Positions 46,547 through 56,297 of a DNA stretch of 64,000 bases are shown piece by piece. Origin of the DNA: an uncultured Formosa sp. (GTDB lineage Bacteria; Bacteroidota; Bacteroidia; Flavobacteriales; Flavobacteriaceae). The translations under genes were made by a program, and so were the position numbers. Location: contig NZ_CANMTH010000004.1 in assembly GCF_947500765.1 (NCBI RefSeq), forward strand, positions 62,001 to 126,000. The letters are read 5' to 3'. How positions within the stretch are numbered: the stretch's first letter is position 1; every line of letters starts with the position of its first letter. Under the pieces are notes generated by a model. It did no database searches. It was not told where the DNA came from and worked only from the letters and a program-made list of their open reading frames with translations.

Positions 46547-46567
46547 TGTTTATTATTTTTAATTGAC

Positions 46568-48145
46568 TTATTCCTCTTTAACTAAATCGGAATTATAAAA
46601 ACCTCCCATATTTGTTTTACGGCTTGCAGATTGTTCTACAATTAAATTTGCAATAGTATTTAAATTACGAAGTTCACAAATTTGAACCGATAATTTAGAA
46701 CCTACATATAAGTCTCTTGTAGAATCCTCTACATAACGTAAATGTTTTGTAGCCTCTTTTAGTTTACTATTAGTTCTGACAATAGCAACTAAATCTGACA
46801 TGATATGCTGTATTGTATTTCTATAATGTGTAATTAAAATTAATTCCTTTGGTGTAGATGTTCCGTCGTCGTTCCAATCCGGAGCTTTTACGTTTACAGG
46901 TTTGACCTCATCTACATTTTCTATAACATGATCTGCAATATGATTTGCATAGACTAAAGCTTCTAATAATGAGTTTGAAGCTAATCGATTTGCACCATGT
47001 AAACCTGTACTAGTACATTCTCCTGCTGCATATAAATCTTCAATAGTGGTTTCTCCATACGTATTAACCTCTACTCCACCACATGCGTAATGGCAAGCAG
47101 GTACTACAGGAATCATATGTTTTCTTATATCTATTCCCAAGCCTAAACATTTTTCATTGATATTCGGAAAATGTTTAATAAAAGCATCGTAATCTAAATG
47201 TGTACAATCTAAATACACGTGGCGTTCTCCTGTGGTATGTATTTCATTATCTATTGCTCTAGCTACAATATCGCGTGGTGCTAATTCTCCACGCTCATCA
47301 ATAGCAAGCATAAAACGTTCTCCTTTTTTATTTTTAAGATAGGCTCCAAATCCGCGTACAGCTTCAGATATTAAAAACGCAGGACTTTGCTCTGGCTCAA
47401 ATAAAGCTGTAGGATGAAATTGTACAAACTCCATCCCTCTAATATTAGCTAAAGCACGATATGCCATAGCAATCCCATCTCCTGTTGCTATTAACGGATT
47501 GGTTGTAGATGCATAAACTTGACCTATTCCACCAGCACATAAAATGGTTTTACTAGCAATATAAGGCTCGATTGCATTAGTTTTCTGATTCATTATATAT
47601 GCACCGTAACATCTAATTTTATCGTCACCGGATTGAGAATCCCTCAATTGATGATCTGTAATCAAATCAATAGCAAAATGATAAGGCAATACTTTTATAT
47701 TCTCTAAGCCCGCTACTTGATCTAAAAGAGTACGCTCTATTTCGAAACCCGTAATATCTTTATGGTGAATAATACGATGAGCAGAATGGCCTCCTTCTTT
47801 TCCTAAGTCAAATTCTCCCGTTCCATTATAATCAAAATCTGCGCCCCAAGACATAAGTTGCCTCATACAACCTGGAGCTTCTTCAATAACCATTTTTACA
47901 ACTTCAGGATCGTTGTGATATTCTCCTGCAATCATGGTGTCTTTGATGTGATCATCGAACGAATCAAATTTATCCCAAACTACGGCAATTCCGCCCTGGG
48001 CATATTTTGTATTCGATTCGCTTTTATTCGCTTTAGTAACGACTAAAATTTCTTTATTTGGTAAAGATTTTGCCAAACGAATGGCTGTAGTAAGACCAGC
48101 AACACCTGATCCTAATATTAGGTAATCTGTATTATATTGACTCAT
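46568..48145 (-). CDS. nadB: L-aspartate oxidase
   Basis: A 525-residue FAD enzyme that oxidises aspartate to iminoaspartate for NAD synthesis. The FAD motif LILGSGVAGLTTAIRLA, the active-site region GGHSAHRIIHHKDITG, GMEFVQFHPTALF and ACGGVEVNTYGETTIEDLYAAGE match NadB and tell it apart from succinate dehydrogenase. It lies 8 bases downstream of nadA, which uses its product. nadC is not in the window. Confidence 0.95.
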   Translation of the reverse strand: MSQYNTDYLILGSGVAGLTTAIRLAKSLPNKEILVVTKANKSESNTKYAQGGIAVVWDKFDSFDDHIKDTMIAGEYHNDPEVVKMVIEEAPGCMRQLMSWGADFDYNGTGEFDLGKEGGHSAHRIIHHKDITGFEIERTLLDQVAGLENIKVLPYHFAIDLITDHQLRDSQSGDDKIRCYGAYIMNQKTNAIEPYIASKTILCAGGIGQVYASTTNPLIATGDGIAMAYRALANIRGMEFVQFHPTALFEPEQSPAFLISEAVRGFGAYLKNKKGERFMLAIDERGELAPRDIVARAIDNEIHTTGERHVYLDCTHLDYDAFIKHFPNINEKCLGLGIDIRKHMIPVVPACHYACGGVEVNTYGETTIEDLYAAGECTSTGLHGANRLASNSLLEALVYANHIADHVIENVDEVKPVNVKAPDWNDDGTSTPKELILITHYRNTIQHIMSDLVAIVRTNSKLKEATKHLRYVEDSTRDLYVGSKLSVQICELRNLNTIANLIVEQSASRKTNMGGFYNSDLVKEE

Positions 48146-48153
48146 GCTTATTA

Positions 48154-49143
48154 TTAAGAAATTTCTAGCATACGTTGTATAGGAATTAAAGCTCTTTTTT
48201 GAATAGCTTCATCGACCTTAACTTCTGGTAATTCATATTTCATACACGTGTATAGTTTTTCAAGCGTATTCATTTTCATATAAGCACATTCGCTACATGC
48301 ACAAGTATTATTCTCTTTTGCTGGAGCTGGAATTAAAAGTTTATTTGGTACTTCTTTATGCATTTCGTGTAAAATACCAACTTCTGTCGCTACAATAAAT
48401 TCGTCTGCAGGACTATTTTTTACATAATCAATAAGTCCAGCTGTAGACCCTACATATTCTGCTATTTTTAATAAATGAGCTTCAGATTCTGGGTGTGCAA
48501 TAATTTTTGCTTTCGGATGTTCTTTGTGAACCGCCAATAACTTATCCATAGAAAAGGCTTCGTGTACAATACATGCACCATCCCACAACACCATATCGCG
48601 TCCGGTTTCTTTTTGTATCCAAGCCCCCAAGTTTTTATCTGGAGCAAAAATTATAGGTTGATCTAAAGGCACTGAATCTACAATTTTTTTTGCATTTGAA
48701 GACGTGCAACATAAATCGCTTAAAGCCTTTACTTCTGCCGATGTATTTACATAGGTAATGACAATATGGTCTGGATATTTTTTCTTGAATGTTGCCAAAT
48801 CTTCAGCACTACAAGAATCTGCTAAAGAGCATCCTGCATTTAAGTCTGGTAGTATAACCTTTTTTGTGGGATTTAAAATTTTTGCAGTTTCGGCCATAAA
48901 ATGAACACCCGCAAATACAATAATATCGGCATCTGTTTCTGCTGCTTTATAAGATAATCCTAAACTATCCCCTACATAATCTGCTAAATCTTGAATGGCT
49001 GGTTCTTGATAATAATGTGCTAAAATAACAGCGTTTTTCTCTGTTTTTAGCTTTTTAATTTCCGCGACATAATCAATATTCTTTGACTCTTCCGACACTG
49101 GAATATATCCAAGTTCTTTAATACTTTCTTTTACAGAATCCAT
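48154..49143 (-). CDS. nadA: Quinolinate synthase A
   Basis: A 329-residue 4Fe-4S enzyme that condenses iminoaspartate with dihydroxyacetone phosphate. Family motifs: [26 protein letters not shown], the cluster Cys region [10 protein letters not shown], the [13 protein letters not shown] stretch and the late [18 protein letters not shown]. It is first in a two-gene operon with nadB, so the two enzymes that share an unstable intermediate are made together. Confidence 0.96.
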   Translation of the reverse strand: MDSVKESIKELGYIPVSEESKNIDYVAEIKKLKTEKNAVILAHYYQEPAIQDLADYVGDSLGLSYKAAETDADIIVFAGVHFMAETAKILNPTKKVILPDLNAGCSLADSCSAEDLATFKKKYPDHIVITYVNTSAEVKALSDLCCTSSNAKKIVDSVPLDQPIIFAPDKNLGAWIQKETGRDMVLWDGACIVHEAFSMDKLLAVHKEHPKAKIIAHPESEAHLLKIAEYVGSTAGLIDYVKNSPADEFIVATEVGILHEMHKEVPNKLLIPAPAKENNTCACSECAYMKMNTLEKLYTCMKYELPEVKVDEAIQKRALIPIQRMLEIS

Positions 49144-49338
49144 ATTAGTTGTTAAAATGAAGCGTAAAATTAATGAATTTTATAATGTTTATTTAATGTT
49201 TTAATGTAGTATTTCATTTTTACTGAGAATAATACTTCAATTTCAATCTCTTTTTCTACTCAAAAAAACCAAATAAAAAAGCTCTATAACTTATTTTAAT
49301 ATTTAGTATGTTTAGAATCTAAACCAACCAGCTTAATT

Positions 49339-50091
49339 ATGGACAAGAAATTTGTAAAACAAATTGTTGATTATAAAATAAATGAAGACAAATCTGGAAA
49401 AGTATTAAAAAACAGATTAGTTGAAATAATCTTAGTTAAAGTAGGCATTTTATTAGCCTTAGCCATTTACGGAATATACCAAGATTACAAAGAAAAAAAG
49501 CAAATGCAAGCTACATTTTTAAGCATGCATAAAGAAATAGTTCCTGCAATAGAATTAGGGAGTGATAAATTAAAACAAGACAAAAAACTTATTTTAGATT
49601 TTAAAACCTGCTTACAAATTATAAATACTAAGAATAAAGATTCTATTAAATTCTTAAAACAAAACATTGGCTCTTTAGTTCGTGTTAGAAATCAGGAATT
49701 TTCTTTTCCAGCCATAGAAGACTATATAAATTCTGGTAAAGTAGCTAAATTAAAAAACAGAGAAACTGCGAAGCTATTTAGAAAAATGCAATTTGAACTT
49801 AAAGTTTTAAATGCCAAACACCTTTACAATATAAACGAGTATCAATTAATTATTGCTCCGTTAACAAATAAATATTTTAATTATAGCCAACTTGCAACCT
49901 CAGAACAACAAAAAAACTTAGTCGTTGGCGGTCCTGAGTCTAATTTCGATATGGTATTTAACAACTTAGAATTATGGAATATTCTAAATCAGAAATTAGA
50001 AAATTATAACTATCAAAAAACACATGTTACAAAGTTTATTAAACTCTTAGAAGAATTAGATCAAGCCATAAAAAAAGAAATTAATTTATAA
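49339..50091 (+). CDS. Single-span membrane protein, DUF6090-like
   Basis: A 250-residue protein. A basic N-terminus precedes one membrane span (residues about 33-48, VEIILVKVGILLALAIYG); the remaining 200 residues are helical and charged. The build resembles the Bacteroidota DUF6090 group (a short cytoplasmic start, one span and a helical domain), but the usual ...N.W sequence after the span is not exact, so the match is tentative. Function unknown. A strong bidirectional terminator follows. Confidence 0.6.
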   Translation: MDKKFVKQIVDYKINEDKSGKVLKNRLVEIILVKVGILLALAIYGIYQDYKEKKQMQATFLSMHKEIVPAIELGSDKLKQDKKLILDFKTCLQIINTKNKDSIKFLKQNIGSLVRVRNQEFSFPAIEDYINSGKVAKLKNRETAKLFRKMQFELKVLNAKHLYNINEYQLIIAPLTNKYFNYSQLATSEQQKNLVVGGPESNFDMVFNNLELWNILNQKLENYNYQKTHVTKFIKLLEELDQAIKKEINL

Positions 50092-50116
50092 GCAGAAACA
50101 ATAAAACTTATAACAT

Positions 50117-50154
50117 AAAAAAGCGCTCTTGAACAATTTCAAGAGCGCTTTTTT
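50117..50154. terminator. Bidirectional terminator between the DUF6090-like gene and the DinB-like gene
   Basis: AAAAAAGCGCTCTTGAA pairs with TTCAAGAGCGCTTTTTT, a perfect stem with A and T flanks. Confidence 0.92.
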
Positions 50155-50171
50155 ATTATTGAAAAGATATG

Positions 50172-50756
50172 TTACTCTCTAACAGTTCCCGTAAAATGAT
50201 TGATATTTGAATTGATTGGGTTTCCTGAAATACGCCTAGATGCCGCTATTTGACCACAATGCCAAACAGAATCTTCTATTGGCCCATTAATCGCATTCCA
50301 AAAAGGCACAACACGATCGCTATCAGTTCCTTTAAACACAATATTAAAAGACTCTAAATTATCTGCCTTTTTCAAAATATCTGATGCTTTTTTATAGTTA
50401 TTTAAGGTAAGCATTCTCAATTCGGAATAAGACAAAGGCTTTTTAAACGTTTCTCTTGTATGTGGTACTTTTAAAGCCGCATCTCTAATTATAGTCGACA
50501 TACTATACACATGTGTCATAAGATCTAGAATGGGACGTCCATCTGCTTTCAATTTAAAATCTAAATCGTTTGGCGTTAATCCTTCTGTAGCCCAATAAAA
50601 CCGGAATCCCAAACCATCAATCATTCGAGCTGTAACTGTTCCTGCTGTATATGTATCTGGATGATCTGGAATTTGATAATATGGTAATGTATTTATATTT
50701 TGTGAAGAAACAGACATGCTAAAGATTATTAAAATTAAAGAGAGTAAAGTTTTCAT
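50172..50756 (-). CDS. Exported DinB-like protein
   Basis: A 194-residue protein with a signal peptide (MKTLLSLILIIFSMSVSSQ) and a four-helix body with the DinB/YfiT layout: a His in the second helix (DLMTHVYSM) and another in the C-terminal VWHCGQIAASR. Most DinB-superfamily proteins are cytoplasmic metal-binding or thiol-dependent enzymes, so export is uncommon. It lies 15 bases downstream of the M28 peptidase gene in one operon. Family assignment is moderate. Confidence 0.7.
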   Translation of the reverse strand: MKTLLSLILIIFSMSVSSQNINTLPYYQIPDHPDTYTAGTVTARMIDGLGFRFYWATEGLTPNDLDFKLKADGRPILDLMTHVYSMSTIIRDAALKVPHTRETFKKPLSYSELRMLTLNNYKKASDILKKADNLESFNIVFKGTDSDRVVPFWNAINGPIEDSVWHCGQIAASRRISGNPINSNINHFTGTVRE

Positions 50757-50771
50757 TTAAAATTGCATTGT

Positions 50772-52142
50772 TTAAATTCCATGAATATCGAATAGATAAA
50801 CAAGTGAAGCCATAGATGCTGCTCCCAATTCTAATTCACGTTTATTTACAGCATCAAACGTATCGTTAGACGCATGATGATGATCGAAATAACGCTGAGA
50901 ATCCGGTCTTAATCCTACAGTTACATTATCTGCTGTTTTTAACGGACCAACGTCTGCTCCTGTTCCGCCTTGCTCAAAATAGTGAATTAAATAGGGTTTA
51001 AAAATAGGCTTCCAACTCAATACTTTATTAAAAGTAGCATCACTACAATCAAAAGAAAACCCTCTAGGAGTAAACCCTCCAGAATCACTTTCTAGAGATA
51101 CCACATGTTTTTCTCCTTTAGCTGTAGCCACTTTTGCATACTCGGTTGCTCCTCTTAATCCGTTTTCTTCATTCATAAACATAACAACACGAATGCTATG
51201 TTTTGGTTTAATATTTAACGTTTTAAATAATCTAAGCACTTCCATAGATTGTACAATTCCAGCACCATCATCATGAGAGCCATCTCCTAAATCCCAAGAA
51301 TCTAAGTGTCCCCCAACAATAATATATTCATCTGGATATTGAGAACCTGTAATTTCTCCAATCACATTATAGGATTTTACATCTTCTAATTGTTTACAGT
51401 TTTGTTTAAAATAAAACTGAAGAGACTTATCTAGTTTCAACATACTACTTAATAAATTAGCATCTTTAGTACTAATTGCTGCCGAAGGAATACGTTTAGA
51501 CACAGGTAAATCGTTATACGTCATACTTCCTGCATGTGGTAAATCGTCTATATTTAAAGTCATCGATCTTACAATAACTCCAGCTGCCCCATATTTAGCT
51601 GCTTGTACAGCTCCCATGTAACGCTGATCTACACAACCACCATAAGCTTCAAACGTGTTAATTAAATCGACTTGCATTGGTCGATTATAGAATACAATTT
51701 TCCCTTTTACACCGGCTTCTCCTAAAGTCTTTAAATCTTCGAAATTCTGAACTTCAATAACAGACGCCGTTACACCCAACGGATTCGTAGATACAGATCC
51801 GCCCAATGCACAAATGTTAACACTCGTTGTTTCTCCGCTACCTGCTCTTATATAAGCATATTCTTTAGCTCCTCTTACCCATTTTGGCACCATTACCGGT
51901 TGCAACCACACTTTATCTAATCCTAACTGCTCTAACTCTTCCTTTCCCCAATCTACAGCACGTTCGGCATTTAAAGATCCTGACAAGCGGCCTCCAATAT
52001 CTAAAGATAACGTTTCTAGCCAGCTATAACTTTGACCTTCAACTAAAGCAGATTTATAGATTGATTTTATCATTTCTGCATCTGTTTGACCAAAAACATG
52101 ACAACTTAAACTCAATGCAATTAAGACGATTATTTTTTTCAT
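50772..52142 (-). CDS. Exported M28-family zinc peptidase
   Basis: A 456-residue protein with a signal peptide (MKKIIVLIALSLSCHVFGQ), an inserted PA-like domain (about 120-250, GVKGKIVFYNRPM) and an M28 aminopeptidase/carboxypeptidase domain. Zinc ligands and catalytic residues are visible: GGHLDSW, SHDDGAGI, MNEENGLRG, SLESDSGG and the late HHASNDT. No T9SS domain is present, so it is likely periplasmic or outer-membrane associated. It is co-transcribed with the DinB-like gene. Substrate unknown; glutamate-carboxypeptidase-like peptidases look like this. Confidence 0.9.
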   Translation of the reverse strand: MKKIIVLIALSLSCHVFGQTDAEMIKSIYKSALVEGQSYSWLETLSLDIGGRLSGSLNAERAVDWGKEELEQLGLDKVWLQPVMVPKWVRGAKEYAYIRAGSGETTSVNICALGGSVSTNPLGVTASVIEVQNFEDLKTLGEAGVKGKIVFYNRPMQVDLINTFEAYGGCVDQRYMGAVQAAKYGAAGVIVRSMTLNIDDLPHAGSMTYNDLPVSKRIPSAAISTKDANLLSSMLKLDKSLQFYFKQNCKQLEDVKSYNVIGEITGSQYPDEYIIVGGHLDSWDLGDGSHDDGAGIVQSMEVLRLFKTLNIKPKHSIRVVMFMNEENGLRGATEYAKVATAKGEKHVVSLESDSGGFTPRGFSFDCSDATFNKVLSWKPIFKPYLIHYFEQGGTGADVGPLKTADNVTVGLRPDSQRYFDHHHASNDTFDAVNKRELELGAASMASLVYLFDIHGI

Positions 52143-52198
52143 AATTTTTTTTTATAGGGAATATAACTATTAGTAATAGTTAAAAAACGTTTAAATTC

Positions 52199-53077
52199 TT
52201 ACTCGTTCTCCAACTGTGATTTATATAATTTGATATTAGAATATGTTTCAGAATCTAATTCTGGTTCCTTTATATCTTTGTATTCTTTTAATGTATCGTA
52301 AATAATTTTTGCTACAATTAAGCGCGCTACAGGTTTATCGTCTGCTGGAATATTAAACCAAGGCGCATTAGCACTAGAAGTCCTATTAATAGCATCTTCA
52401 TAGCAATCCTGATATTCGTCCCATAATTCACGTTCCTTTAAATCGTCGGGAGAGAACTTCCAGTTTTTGTTTTTCTTATCTAACCGGCGAATTAATCTAT
52501 CACGTTGTTCGTCCTTAGACAAGTTTAAAAAGAATTTAAAAATGATAGTTCCATTATCTGAAATATGTTTCTCGAAATTTACAATTTCTTCAAAACGTTG
52601 ATCCCAGAACGATTCATTAACATCAGACACGTTATTTACTGTTGGAATATTTTCACCTAAAATATATTCTGGATGCACACGAGTCACTAATACATTCTCG
52701 TAATGTGTTCTGTTAAAAATTCCGAACTTACCACGAGCAGGTAAACGGGTGTAATGGCGCCATAAATAATCGTGTTTTAGTTCTAATTCTGTTGGAGATT
52801 TAAAACTATGACAATCTATGCCTCTTACATTAAAATCTTTAAAAACTTCACGAATTAAACTATCTTTTCCTGCGGTATCCATACCTTGAAAACACACTAA
52901 AACGGAATATTTTCCATGAGCGTACATGGTATTTTGCAAGTCTCCTAATTTCACTCTAATTTTTTCTAATTCTTTCTCTATCTTTTTATCTGAAGCATGT
53001 ACATTGACTTTAGTTTCTAAGTTTTTTATTGAGATTTTAGAATCTATTTTGAAATCTTTAATGTGAATATCTTTCAT
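52199..53077 (-). CDS. ppk2: Polyphosphate kinase 2 family protein
   Basis: A 292-residue PPK2 enzyme that transfers phosphate between polyphosphate and nucleotides. Walker A GMDTAGKDSLIREVF, the lid and Walker B-like FNRTHYENVLVTRVHPE, and the RLIRRLDKKNKNWKFS segment match class I/III PPK2 proteins of about 300 residues; the class, and so the nucleotide (AMP and/or ADP), is not certain. It works in the cytoplasm. No PPK1 or PPX gene is near. Confidence 0.92.
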   Translation of the reverse strand: MKDIHIKDFKIDSKISIKNLETKVNVHASDKKIEKELEKIRVKLGDLQNTMYAHGKYSVLVCFQGMDTAGKDSLIREVFKDFNVRGIDCHSFKSPTELELKHDYLWRHYTRLPARGKFGIFNRTHYENVLVTRVHPEYILGENIPTVNNVSDVNESFWDQRFEEIVNFEKHISDNGTIIFKFFLNLSKDEQRDRLIRRLDKKNKNWKFSPDDLKERELWDEYQDCYEDAINRTSSANAPWFNIPADDKPVARLIVAKIIYDTLKEYKDIKEPELDSETYSNIKLYKSQLENE

Positions 53078-53300
53078 AATATGTAAATGGTTTTAGGCTT
53101 AACTTCTACTAAAAAACAAAAATGCTTTCTATTAACAGCATGATTGTTATTTTTTTTGGATTTTTTAACTAAAAAAAGATTACTAAAACAAAGGATTTAT
53201 AGTCATATTTCGCAAAGCATTTTTTCCTGTTTTAACACATAATTGGTATCTTTAAATGCTATCTGTTTTCTGACAAACAAAAACTTATAAAGGCTATAAA

Positions 53301-54986
53301 ATGAAAAAAAAATTAGCAATCGCATGTGTCTTACTTTACAATTTATGTTGTTTTTCTCAAACATTAACCATTCAAACAGAAGCACATAAATTTAATGTAG
53401 ACCATAATAAAGCTGTGGTGATTTCACAAATTAAAGATATTGATACTTACACCAATTTAATTGCGCAATACAGCGAGGTGGAGCTAATTTTAGATCAAGA
53501 AAAATATATTTTCACAACCGTACCAAACCAGTTAACCTACACAGATTCTTACAGTATTACAGATTCAGAAACTACTACCAATTACACCTTATACTTTACA
53601 GCATTACCACTGATATCTATAAGTACTGAAAATACAATTGTTGATGAACCTAAAGTCTATGCCGATTTTTATTACGCAGACGATTCGCAAATTCTAACCT
53701 CTAAAATAGGTATAGAAATTCGAGGAGGTATCTCTCAACTTTACCCTAAAAAAACTTACGATTTAGAGTTTTGGGAAGACGAATTAGGAGACGATACACG
53801 CGACGTTTCTTTTGGAAATTTAAGATCTGACGATGATTGGATTATAGATGCTTTATACAACGAACCTTTAAGATTACGAAGTTACACTGCTAATAAACTA
53901 TGGTTAGATATTCATACACCTACATATTTAGATGAAGAACCAGATGCAAAATCGGGTGCAGATGTAAACTATGTTGAAGTATTCTTAAACGGAAGTTATA
54001 ACGGCGTTTACAATCTGTCTGAACAAGTAGATAAAAAACAATTAGAACTTAAAAGTAATAAAGATGATATTCGAGGAGAACTCTTTAAAGGCGTCGGACG
54101 AGGAGCTTCTACATTTACTGCTTTACCTAATTACGATAATACTAATGAGCTGTGGGGTGGTTACGAAGTGAAGTATCCTAAAGCAGATGAAATTATAGAT
54201 TGGAAAAATCTATATGAATTTACCAATTTTGTAATGAATGCCCCAGAATCAGATTTTAAAGCCAACATTTGGGACAGGTTTAACCGCGACAATTATATTA
54301 ATTATTTTATTTTCTTCAATCTAATTAGAGCTGAAGATAATACTGGAAAAAATATTTATTTGGCGAAATACACCACAGATGAACCTTACTTTTATGTGCC
54401 TTGGGATTTAGATGGTTGTTTTGGGACGATATGGGATGGATCTAATGAAAATATTACAGATGATATTTTAACTAACGGATTTATGAGTCGAGTTATAGAT
54501 TTAAACCCGAATAATATTAATGAAGAGATTTCTAACAGATGGTTTGCTTTAAGACAAGATACACTAACATATGAAGCCTTATCGCAATCTATTTCTAATA
54601 AATTTAATGATTTAAAATCTAATAATATTTACGAAAGAGAAGCCTTAGTCTACCCTAATTACTCCTTTAGTGAAGACGATTTATTATACACTCTAAATTG
54701 GTTGGAAGACAGGTTAACTTTTCTAGACACTTACTTTGAAAACGTATTATCGACACAAGACCATGTTTTAAATAGCATTACAATTTACCCCAATCCTGCA
54801 AAGCACAAACTTAACATCTCAAATTACAAAGAGATACAAGGTCAGTCTTTTAAAATTTACAATAATATAGGACAACTTTCCGGTGAAGGTATCATTGAAA
54901 ATAATTATATCTCTGTAGAATATTTACAAGATGGCTTATACGTGCTGCAGATAGATAATGAAACTTTCAAATTCATTAAATCATAA
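53301..54986 (+). CDS. Secreted CotH-type kinase with T9SS type A sorting domain
   Basis: A 561-residue exported protein. It has a signal peptide (MKKKLAIACVLLYNLCCFSQ), a CotH domain over about 110-455, and a C-terminal T9SS type A domain (NSITIYPNPAKHKLNIS ... LQDGLYVLQI). CotH features: GIEIRGGISQLYPKKTYDLE, VEVFLNGSYNGVYNLSEQVD, the catalytic-type AEDNTGKNIYLAKY and the metal-binding PWDLDGCFG. CotH in Bacillus phosphorylates spore-coat proteins. A T9SS-borne version would act outside the cell on unknown targets. It is divergent from PPK2. Confidence 0.87.
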   Translation: MKKKLAIACVLLYNLCCFSQTLTIQTEAHKFNVDHNKAVVISQIKDIDTYTNLIAQYSEVELILDQEKYIFTTVPNQLTYTDSYSITDSETTTNYTLYFTALPLISISTENTIVDEPKVYADFYYADDSQILTSKIGIEIRGGISQLYPKKTYDLEFWEDELGDDTRDVSFGNLRSDDDWIIDALYNEPLRLRSYTANKLWLDIHTPTYLDEEPDAKSGADVNYVEVFLNGSYNGVYNLSEQVDKKQLELKSNKDDIRGELFKGVGRGASTFTALPNYDNTNELWGGYEVKYPKADEIIDWKNLYEFTNFVMNAPESDFKANIWDRFNRDNYINYFIFFNLIRAEDNTGKNIYLAKYTTDEPYFYVPWDLDGCFGTIWDGSNENITDDILTNGFMSRVIDLNPNNINEEISNRWFALRQDTLTYEALSQSISNKFNDLKSNNIYEREALVYPNYSFSEDDLLYTLNWLEDRLTFLDTYFENVLSTQDHVLNSITIYPNPAKHKLNISNYKEIQGQSFKIYNNIGQLSGEGIIENNYISVEYLQDGLYVLQIDNETFKFIKS

Positions 54987-55022
54987 AATATTCAGCATTT
55001 AGAAAACGTACAATACGTATAT

Positions 55023-55067
55023 AAAAAGTAAGGCTCTAAACCATGTGGATTAGAGCCTTACTTTTTT
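55023..55067. terminator. Bidirectional terminator between the CotH gene and the sigma-54 regulator
   Basis: AAAAAGTAAGGCTCTAA pairs with TTAGAGCCTTACTTTTT around a 10-base loop, with A and T runs on the two sides. Confidence 0.9.
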
Positions 55068-55085
55068 ATCAAAAATGAATTCTTT

Positions 55086-56249
55086 TTATTTAGTTGCATA
55101 TAATTCTACATCACTTTTTTCTACAGTATCTCCGCTTAAAATAATTAAACGTTCTACTACATTTCTTAACTCACGTATATTCCCTGTCCAATCGTAAGAC
55201 TTTAATAATGTAAGTGCTGCTTTAGAGAATTCCTTTTTAGCATTTCCTTGTTCTTTTGCAATCTTATTAGAGAAATAATCTACTAACAACGGAATATCTT
55301 CTCTTCTATCATTTAAAGCTGGTACCTGAATTAAAATAACAGCTAATCTATGATATAAATCTTCTCTAAAACGCCCTTCTTCTATTTCTTTTTTTAAATC
55401 TTTGTTTGTTGCTGCAACAACACGAACATCTACTTTAATATCCTTATCGCTTCCTACACGTTGCACACGACTTTCTTGAAGGGCACGTAATACTTTTGCT
55501 TGTGCAGACAAACTCATATCTCCTATTTCATCAAGAAAAATAGTACCTCCGTTTGCGGCTTCAAATTTTCCTGCACGATCTTTATTGGCACTAGTAAAGG
55601 CTCCTTTAACATGACCAAACAATTCGCTTTCTATAAGTTCGCTAGGTATAGCAGCACAATTAACTTCGACCATAGAACCTTTTGCTCGTTCACTTTTTTG
55701 ATGCAGCCAATGCGCAACAAGTTCTTTTCCTGTTCCGTTTGCTCCTGTAATTAAAACACGAGCATCTGTTGGTGCAACTTTTTCTATAATGTTCTTTATA
55801 CTTGCAATCTCTGGGCTTTCACCTATCATTTGGTAATTCTTACTCACTTTAGTTTTCAGAATTTTGTTTTCTACAACCAATTCTTTTCTATCTAAAGCAT
55901 TTCTTACCGTATTCAATAATCGGTTTAAATCTGGCGGTTTAGAAATATAATCAAAGGCTCCTAACCGCATTGTATACACAGCTGTATCTAAATCGCCATG
56001 TCCTGAAATCATCACCATTGGTATTTCAGGCTTTATAAGTTTAACTGCTTCTAAAACTTCAACGCCATCCATTTTAGGCATTTTAATATCACATAACACC
56101 AAATCGTAATCTTCCTTCTTAATCTTATCTATACCGATTAAACCATCTTCTGCTTCTTCTAAATGATATGTTTCATTTTCCTCTGCTAATATTTTAACCA
56201 AAACTCTACGAATGGCTGCTTCATCTTCTATAATTAAAATTTTTGGCAT
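55086..56249 (-). CDS. NtrC-type response regulator (receiver plus sigma-54 AAA+ domain, no DNA-binding domain)
   Basis: A 387-residue protein. Receiver at 1-120 (phospho-acceptor Asp54, CDIKMP; SGHGD; ISKPP), then the sigma-54-interaction AAA+ domain: Walker A GANGTGKE at 169-176, the GAFTGA loop in the form GAFTSA at 216-221, Walker B GGTIFLDE at 234-241, and R-finger region GRFREDLYHRL. The chain ends at SDVELYATK, about where a Fis-type HTH would begin, so there is no DNA-binding domain. It is last in an operon of ABC ATPase, ABC permease and MscS. It should activate RNA polymerase with sigma-54 from solution, or act through partners. Confidence 0.93.
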   Translation of the reverse strand: MPKILIIEDEAAIRRVLVKILAEENETYHLEEAEDGLIGIDKIKKEDYDLVLCDIKMPKMDGVEVLEAVKLIKPEIPMVMISGHGDLDTAVYTMRLGAFDYISKPPDLNRLLNTVRNALDRKELVVENKILKTKVSKNYQMIGESPEIASIKNIIEKVAPTDARVLITGANGTGKELVAHWLHQKSERAKGSMVEVNCAAIPSELIESELFGHVKGAFTSANKDRAGKFEAANGGTIFLDEIGDMSLSAQAKVLRALQESRVQRVGSDKDIKVDVRVVAATNKDLKKEIEEGRFREDLYHRLAVILIQVPALNDRREDIPLLVDYFSNKIAKEQGNAKKEFSKAALTLLKSYDWTGNIRELRNVVERLIILSGDTVEKSDVELYATK

Positions 56250-56297
56250 ATACTTTATTTTTGGTATTGATTACACATCAATATAATATAACTTTAT

